From contig JAAYUR010000544.1 of NCBI GenBank assembly GCA_012517645.1, positions 1 through 10,886 of the forward strand: DNA of 10,886 nt, in the 5' to 3' direction. Every line of letters starts with the position of its first letter. Position 1 is the first letter of the stretch. This DNA is from Treponema sp. GTDB lineage: Bacteria; Spirochaetota; Spirochaetia; Treponematales; UBA12059. Shown piece by piece: positions 6,360 to 10,886 of the stretch. The position numbers and the translations under genes are program-made. A model generated the notes under the pieces. That model was not told where the DNA came from. It saw only the letters and a list, made by a program, of their open reading frames with translations, and did no database searches.

Positions 6360-8558
6360 CTATTCCCCCTTGAGGCGAAAGGTCCTAAGTCCCTCTGCGA
6401 CCCGGGACGCGTTGGACTTGTTGTTTTCCGCGAGGTGCGAGGTCTTTGCATAGGCGGAATGCAGGATCGCGCCGTTTGATCGGACTTCCTCGATGGACGA
6501 TCGGATATCCTCCGAGCACCGATTGAGGGTTTTCATCTCCTCCGAGATGAGATCCGCCTTGCCGGCCACCCCTGCGGCCTCCCTGTCCATCTCCGCGGAG
6601 GCGGTCTTCATCCCGTCCAATGCGGTCAGAACCTGGTTGGAACCCGCGCTCTGCTCCTCCATGGCGAGCTTGACCTCTTCTTCCAGCCGGGTGATCGTCC
6701 GGATCAGGGTTTGTATCTCCCCGAAATTCTCGCCGGCCCTGCGCGAGGAATCCGCGATGGCTCGAATGGCGCCCGCGATTTCCCCCAGCATGGCTTCCAC
6801 GGCCTTGGATTGCTCGGCCGCGTTCTCCGCCAGTTTGCGGATCTCCTCCGCGACCACCGCGAAGCCCTTTCCGGCCTCTCCCGCGTGGGCGGCCTCGATG
6901 GCGGCGTTCATGGACAGGAGGTTTGTTTGGGAGGCGATGTTCGCGATCACGGTGTTGGTCTCCAGCAGGGATTCCGACCGCGAAAGGATATGCTGGGTTC
7001 GATCGATGACCTCGGAAAGCAGCTCCTCCCCCCGGGCGGAGGATTCGTTCAGTCGATTGTACTGCTCGCTGGCCTTTACCACGCTTCCGGTCACGGAACG
7101 GATGTTGGCCAGGACCTCCTCGATGGCGGCCACGGATTGGAGGATCATCCCGGATTCCCCGCGGGATCGGGACTCCAGGTTCCGGATGTTCTCCTGGATT
7201 TCGTCCACCGAGGCGGCCACCGCTTTGATTTCCCGATCGATCTCCGCACCCCGCCGGATCACGGTTTCCACCGACCGATCCGTCCCCGCCAGGGCATGTT
7301 CCGTTCGGTCCATCTCGGAGGCCAGGTCGGAAGCGTCGGCCTCGAGGGCGCCCAGCGCGGATTTAAGGTCCGTGAACACCGTATTCAGGCGGTCGGTCAG
7401 GCGATTGAACCCTTCGGCCAGACGTCCCGTCTCGTCCTTTCCTCGGACCTGGGAGACCGGGCGAAGATCCCCGGCGGCGATGACGTCAAAGGTCCGGGTC
7501 AGGTCCACCAGAGGCCGGCTGATGCGCCCGGCGACCGTCACGATCAGGACGGTTAAAAGGATCAGGACGGCCAGTTCGGCGAAGGCGAGTTCCAGGAAGA
7601 TCCGCCGGGGAACCTCCAGGATCCTATCCTTGGGCAGGGACACGATGAAGATCCACGGGTCCAGGCTCTCGTGGAGATGGACGCCTTCTATCATCTGCAG
7701 GACCGGCCGACCGCCGATCTCGGTCTCCACCGTGGAGGCACGGGCCGTCCCCGGTCGAGTCAGCTCGGAGGCTGCGGACACGGTGTCCGCGGAATGGGAA
7801 TCCGACAGATAGGAGCCCTGCCCTCCGGCGAGGGTGTCCGACAGGATCAGTCCCTCGTAGTTCGCGATCGTCGACGCCCCGCCGCTCATCGCGTCCACCT
7901 GGCCGAGGATCCCCTCCAGGAAGTCCAGGGAAAAATCGACGCCCGCCACCCCAAGGGGCTTTCCGGAGCCGTCCTCGATCCTGCGGGCCAGGGTGATCAT
8001 TCGAACCGTGCGGCCCTCCTCGACCTCTTCCTCGTAGGGATCGCTGAGCCAGAGCCCGGAGCGTGCGAGGGGTTCGGCGTAGTAATCCTCCCCGTAGGCC
8101 TCCTCGGCCCAGGCCTCCTCGGAAACCACAACGGATCCGGTCTCGTCCCGGTATACCCAGACCGCGAAGGCCCCCGTATCCCCCGGACCCAAGGTTCCCG
8201 CGAACCGAGTGTCCCGGCCGTCCCAGGCGTCGGGCTCGAACAGGGCCCAAAGGGCGAAGGCCGATTCATGGGCCTTCAACGTATCCCGGAAGACCGCGGG
8301 AAGAATCGCCCGGTCGGGGCGGCCTTCCCGCTTAAGGGTCTCCATGAACCGTGCGATATCCTCGAACATGCCCAGGGATTCCCGGAAGCGGCGCTCCGTC
8401 AGGGATGCCCCTTCCCGGGCATACTGGGACGCCGATCGGTAAGCGGAATCGGTGATTGCCCGGGAGGTGTCGTATCCAAGAAGAGCGACGGCCGAGGTGA
8501 ACAGGATAAATGTCCCGGGGATGAGCAGGATCAGCATTTTGGCCTGGATAGATTTCAT
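6360..8558 (-). CDS. Methyl-accepting chemotaxis protein with dCache sensor
   Basis: A 732-residue transmembrane chemoreceptor that would signal through CheW/CheA to the flagellar motor. Order of parts: TM1 about 7-28; extracytoplasmic sensor about 30-315 of double-Cache type, with DYYAEPLARSGLWLSDPY (158-175) and GVAGVDFSLDFL (203-214); TM2 about 320-343; HAMP about 343-395 with Pro349 and KDETG (374-378); then a long helical signalling domain. Its hairpin tip around IASQTNLLSMNAAIEAAHAG (541-560), followed by EAGKGFAVVAEEIRKLAE (561-578), is the highly conserved CheA/CheW contact region, with His where enteric receptors have Arg in AARAGE. There is no C-terminal NWETF-type tether for CheR/CheB. 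The ligand cannot be assigned; I do not see the full amino-acid-binding dCache motif. The ATG at 8556-8558 has a modest GAGG 9 bases upstream. First gene of a likely unit with the lipoprotein gene. Confidence 0.96.
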   Translation of the reverse strand: MKSIQAKMLILLIPGTFILFTSAVALLGYDTSRAITDSAYRSASQYAREGASLTERRFRESLGMFEDIARFMETLKREGRPDRAILPAVFRDTLKAHESAFALWALFEPDAWDGRDTRFAGTLGPGDTGAFAVWVYRDETGSVVVSEEAWAEEAYGEDYYAEPLARSGLWLSDPYEEEVEEGRTVRMITLARRIEDGSGKPLGVAGVDFSLDFLEGILGQVDAMSGGASTIANYEGLILSDTLAGGQGSYLSDSHSADTVSAASELTRPGTARASTVETEIGGRPVLQMIEGVHLHESLDPWIFIVSLPKDRILEVPRRIFLELAFAELAVLILLTVLIVTVAGRISRPLVDLTRTFDVIAAGDLRPVSQVRGKDETGRLAEGFNRLTDRLNTVFTDLKSALGALEADASDLASEMDRTEHALAGTDRSVETVIRRGAEIDREIKAVAASVDEIQENIRNLESRSRGESGMILQSVAAIEEVLANIRSVTGSVVKASEQYNRLNESSARGEELLSEVIDRTQHILSRSESLLETNTVIANIASQTNLLSMNAAIEAAHAGEAGKGFAVVAEEIRKLAENAAEQSKAVEAMLGEIAGAIRAIADSSRRAGENFGEIQTLIRTITRLEEEVKLAMEEQSAGSNQVLTALDGMKTASAEMDREAAGVAGKADLISEEMKTLNRCSEDIRSSIEEVRSNGAILHSAYAKTSHLAENNKSNASRVAEGLRTFRLKGE

Positions 8559-8750
8559 AGCTAAACGCCTCGATGCAAATAGGTTGCCTGAACCGATGTT
8601 CCAGGTCGGTCACGTTTACGTCCGCATTGTGACCGCTTGCGCGTGCGTCGCGATCTCAAGGAATCGCGGAATCTAGGTCTTCTCTAAACCCTCGGGGGGT
8701 TAACATCCTCCCCAGTACCCGTATAAGGATATGGCGGCGCCGATGGAATT
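8559..8750 (-). promoter_or_regulatory. Upstream region of the chemoreceptor gene with two inverted repeats
   Basis: This stretch, upstream of the receptor gene, contains no gene I can support. It holds CGGTCAC (8607-8613) and GTGACCG (8629-8635) as a 7-base inverted repeat with a 15-base spacer, and CGCGAT (8649-8654) with ATCGCG (8663-8668) as a 6-bp hairpin with an 8-base loop. I found no convincing sigma-70 promoter and no sigma-28 (TAAA-N15-GCCGATAA) promoter. A TTATAC near 8721-8726 on the minus strand could serve as a -10 box but has no good -35. Confidence 0.35.
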
Positions 8751-8794
8751 CCAATAGAAAAGCGGCCCGCCCGGGTTCCGGACGGACCGTTTTT
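8751..8794 (-). terminator. Intrinsic terminator of the P-loop ATPase gene
   Basis: On the minus strand, a 12-bp stem (arms 8778-8789 and 8763-8774, loop 8775-8777) pairs completely if two G-U wobbles are allowed, and is followed by CUUUUCUAUU. A run of five A precedes the stem. It lies 23 bases after the stop codon of the gene at 8817-9521. Read on the plus strand the stem has two C-A mismatches and no rightward gene ends here, so the leftward orientation is preferred. Confidence 0.85.
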
Positions 8795-8816
8795 CCCCGC
8801 TACCCCTTCGGGGGGC

Positions 8817-9521
8817 TCAGGTCTCCGCGATCAGCAAGGTCTTGGCATCCAGCTTGATGGAGAGATCCTCGGGGTTCATGCGCTCATGATCCTTGACGAC
8901 CAGGAAGTGGATATACTCGGCCTTGGGTTCCAGGACGATGAGCACGGAGATGCTGTCCAGGAACTCCCGGAGTATGACCGGCACGTTCCGCTTGTCCGTC
9001 AGGGGTTCTTCCCCGACCATGGTGCAGGAGTACCAGACCTCCAGGTTCATCCGGGCGGCGAACTCCTTGATCTTGGACAGGTGATCCGGAGTGGAGCGGG
9101 TGAAGTCGAAGCCGTCGATGATCACCGAATCCGCCTTGAACCCTCCGTCCACGATCATGGCGCTCAGGGAGCGGAGGATCTGCTCCGTGGAGATGCCCTG
9201 CTGGTTGAAGTTCATGATGACCCGGTTCTTGACCAGGTCGTCGTGAATGTCCTCCATGTTCTCCAGGCTGCGCTTGCGGGTCAGTTCGGAAAAAATATTT
9301 TCATACCAAGAAATGACATAACTGGTGTGGGTGGTGAAGGAGACATGCACGACCTTCTTCCCCTGGAGGAGCTTGTCCAGGGCCAGCTGCACGAGCACGC
9401 TGGTCTTGCCGATGCCTTTCCGGCTGGCGATCACCCCGATGTTTCCGTTCTTCAGTCCGCCCTCTATGCCCCGCTCGAGGATGCGGACGGGACTCTTCTT
9501 GATAAGCTCCTCTTTCAGCAT
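8817..9521 (-). CDS. Stand-alone RecA/DnaB-like P-loop ATPase, unknown role
   Basis: A 234-residue cytoplasmic protein with a RecA-type nucleotide-binding core. The Walker A region GVIASRKGIGKTS (29-41) resembles the DnaB helicase form (IAARPSMGKT) more than KaiC or RecA; the position usually Ala or Gly is Ser33. Walker B is DSVIIDGFDF (131-140), and LEVWYSCTMVGEE (160-172) lines up with the strand that in DnaB-type proteins ends in the sensor Gln. An N-terminal helicase domain is absent and no DNA-binding motif is visible, so helicase activity should not be assumed. It may be a regulatory or motor-like ATPase; I cannot name it. The ATG at 9519-9521 has an excellent Shine-Dalgarno, AAGGAG (9527-9532). 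It has its own candidate promoter and a terminator, so it looks like a single-gene unit downstream of fusA. Confidence 0.88.
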   Translation of the reverse strand: MLKEELIKKSPVRILERGIEGGLKNGNIGVIASRKGIGKTSVLVQLALDKLLQGKKVVHVSFTTHTSYVISWYENIFSELTRKRSLENMEDIHDDLVKNRVIMNFNQQGISTEQILRSLSAMIVDGGFKADSVIIDGFDFTRSTPDHLSKIKEFAARMNLEVWYSCTMVGEEPLTDKRNVPVILREFLDSISVLIVLEPKAEYIHFLVVKDHERMNPEDLSIKLDAKTLLIAET

Positions 9522-9582
9522 GGGAACTCCTTTTCAGGTAAGGGTGACGCGGGCGACCGCGGCCGCCCGGTCTCTCAGATAA

Positions 9583-9611
9583 AGTATAGGTCCAGTCTTG
9601 CCGTCCGGCAA
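9583..9611 (-). promoter_or_regulatory. Strong candidate promoter for the P-loop ATPase gene
   Basis: On the minus strand TTGCCG (9606-9611) and TATACT (9583-9588) are separated by exactly 17 bases, matching the sigma-70 consensus at 4/6 and 5/6. Transcription would start near 9576, about 55 bases before the ATG, with the AAGGAG ribosome-binding site inside the leader. It implies expression independent of fusA. Confidence 0.6.
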
Positions 9612-9636
9612 CGGAAAACCGTCGTCCGCCAGCCGG

Positions 9637-9655
9637 GCTAAGCGGATGTCTTAGC
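9637..9655 (-). repeat. Inverted repeat spanning the fusA stop codon
   Basis: GCTAAG (9637-9642) and CTTAGC (9650-9655) form a perfect 6-bp stem with a 7-base loop, with the fusA TAA (9651-9653) inside one arm. No U-tract follows, so I do not call it a terminator. It may be chance or may protect the fusA mRNA 3' end. Confidence 0.3.
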
Positions 9656-10886
9656 GGCCCTGTTCCTTCTTGCGCTTCTCTAGATAGTCCTTTCGGAGCT
9701 GTTCGGAGACGCTGGTGGGGACCTTGGCGTATTTCTGGAATTCCATGGAGAACTCCGCCTTGCCCTGGGTCATGGATCGGAGCACCGTGGAATAGCCGAA
9801 CATCTCCGCAAGGGGGACCTCCGCCTCCACCCGGCAGAAGGAGGCTTCCTCCGTGCTGGCGTGGATGATCCCCCGCCTCTGGTTGATGGACGCGAAGATG
9901 TTGCCCTGGAATTCCGTCGGACCCTCGACCACCACTTTCATGATGGGCTCCAGGATGACGGGCTTGGCCTTCTCGTAGGCCTCCCGGAAGGCGCCGATGG
10001 CGGCCTGCTGGAAGGCTATGTCCGAGGAGTCCACGGGGTGGCTCTGGCCGTCGTTGACCACGCAGCGGACGTTGACGATGGGGAACCCGATCAGGGTCCC
10101 CTTCTTCATGGACTCCTTGAAGCCCTTGTCGCAGCTCGGGATGAACTCCGTCGGGATGGCTCCGCCCTTCACCATGTCCACGAAGTCGTAGACCTTGTCC
10201 TCGCAGGGTTCCATGTACCCCGCCACGCGGCCGTACTGGCCCGAGCCTCCGGTCTGCTTCTTGTGGGTGTAGTTGAAGTCCGCTCGCTGGCTGATCGCCT
10301 CCCGGTAGGCCACCTGGGGCATCCCGGTCTCGACCTCGCACTTGTACTCCCGCTTCATCCGCTCGATATAGACGTCCAGGTGGAGCTCGCCCATGCCCTT
10401 GATGATGGTCTGGTTGGATTCGGGATCCACGAAGGTCTGGAAGGTCGGGTCCTCCTTGGTGAAGCGGTTCAGGGCCTTGGCCATCTGGTCCGCGCTCTTC
10501 TTGTCCTTGGGCTCGATGGCCAGGGAGATGACCGGGTCCGGGACGAACATGCTGGTCATGGCGTAGTTGAGCTTGGGATCACAGAATGTGTCCCCCGAGG
10601 CGCATTCTATGCCGAAGAGGGCCACGATGTCCCCGTTCTGGCCTTCCGAGATATCCTCCATGGAGTTGGCGTGCATGCGCACCAGGCGTCCGATCTTGAA
10701 CTTCTTCCGGGACCGGGTGTTGAAAAGCTCGTCGCCCTTCTTGATCATGCCCTGGTAGACGCGGACGTACGTCAGCTGGCCGTACTGCCCGTCCTCCAGC
10801 TTGAAGGCCAGGGCGACCGTCGGAGCCTCGGGATCCGCCTTCAGGACGACGGGCTCCTCGGCCTTGTCCAGATCGAGGGCCACGTT
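9651..10886 (-). CDS. fusA: Elongation factor G, EFG1/spd subfamily, 5' part outside window
   Basis: Ribosomal translocase; GTP-driven movement of mRNA and tRNAs during translation. Only the C-terminal part is present: the GTPase domain lies beyond the right edge and the frame is open to the last base. Counting from the GTG at 10881-10883, domain II is about 22-101 (QYGQLTYVRVYQG, 33-45), domain III about 110-187 (GMGELHLDVYIERMKREY, 163-180), domain IV about 188-305 (THKKQTGGSGQYG, 206-218) and domain V about 308-388 (EPIM, MFGYSTVLRSMTQGKAEF). SHPVDSS (281-287) keeps the His of the domain IV tip needed for translocation in E. coli EF-G. The domain II sequence, including ALFGIECASGDTF (88-100), closely resembles human mitochondrial EFG1 as I recall it, so this is the translocating EFG1 type rather than the recycling EFG2 type. 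It ends 129 bases before the next gene. Confidence 0.96.
   Translation of the reverse strand, partial: NVALDLDKAEEPVVLKADPEAPTVALAFKLEDGQYGQLTYVRVYQGMIKKGDELFNTRSRKKFKIGRLVRMHANSMEDISEGQNGDIVALFGIECASGDTFCDPKLNYAMTSMFVPDPVISLAIEPKDKKSADQMAKALNRFTKEDPTFQTFVDPESNQTIIKGMGELHLDVYIERMKREYKCEVETGMPQVAYREAISQRADFNYTHKKQTGGSGQYGRVAGYMEPCEDKVYDFVDMVKGGAIPTEFIPSCDKGFKESMKKGTLIGFPIVNVRCVVNDGQSHPVDSSDIAFQQAAIGAFREAYEKAKPVILEPIMKVVVEGPTEFQGNIFASINQRRGIIHASTEEASFCRVEAEVPLAEMFGYSTVLRSMTQGKAEFSMEFQKYAKVPTSVSEQLRKDYLEKRKKEQGR

Noticed and set aside
6493..7812. 439-codon open frame on the plus strand, antisense to the chemoreceptor
   Set aside because: Ser/Arg-rich, no ribosome-binding site or promoter, and lies opposite a receptor gene with unmistakable conserved domains.
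8559..8750. Possible sigma-28 flagellar promoter (a TAAA followed about 16 bases later by CATCGG)
   Set aside because: The downstream element does not match GCCGATAA in the right register.
8763..8794. Rightward terminator: same hairpin followed by TTTTT on the plus strand
   Set aside because: In that direction the stem has two C-A mismatches and no rightward gene ends nearby; the leftward reading pairs fully with wobbles.
9301..10341. Minus-strand open frame of 346 codons covering parts of fusA and the P-loop gene in another frame
   Set aside because: Low-complexity Gly/Arg/Pro product that crosses the promoter and two real genes; a frame shadow.
10881..10883. GTG as a true start of a short EF-G-like protein
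   Set aside because: The frame is open to the window edge and the product would begin at EF-G domain II; this is simply a gene cut by the window.

Overview
The window is GC-rich chromosomal DNA that looks like a motile spirochaete. This placement is an inference. It rests on an elongation factor G of the mitochondrial-EFG1-like (spd) subfamily and on a methyl-accepting chemotaxis protein whose signalling tip has the form common in treponemes and spirochaetes. The GC content is unlike Treponema pallidum or Borrelia and would fit a free-living Spirochaeta-type organism. There are no mobile elements, CRISPR arrays, tRNA or rRNA genes, and composition looks uniform, so this reads as ordinary core genome rather than an island.

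Layout from left to right. (1) proC (pyrroline-5-carboxylate reductase) runs leftward and ends 7 bases inside the window. (2) A 273-base divergent spacer holds promoter candidates for both directions. (3) One rightward gene encodes an unrecognised cytoplasmic protein of 551 residues with a central coiled coil; its 3' end overlaps the next gene tail-to-tail by 29 bases. (4) A leftward block, in transcription order, is a dCache/HAMP chemotaxis receptor, a large lipoprotein that starts directly after the receptor stop codon, a 112-base gap with a perfect GC hairpin, mazG (nucleoside triphosphate pyrophosphohydrolase) and an EamA-family 10-TM transporter 2 bases behind mazG. (5) A 258-base spacer holds a clear intrinsic terminator and two inverted repeats. 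(6) A small RecA/DnaB-like P-loop ATPase of unknown role has its own good promoter and Shine-Dalgarno. (7) The 3' two thirds of fusA runs off the right edge.

Functionally, proC (proline synthesis), mazG (nucleotide-pool cleaning) and fusA (translocation) are housekeeping genes. The receptor-lipoprotein pair is the only obvious environmental-sensing unit, and their coupled translation suggests a shared job. The two proteins I cannot name, the 551-residue coiled-coil protein and the stand-alone P-loop ATPase, are the best candidates for lineage-specific biology. I saw no convincing new multi-gene system.
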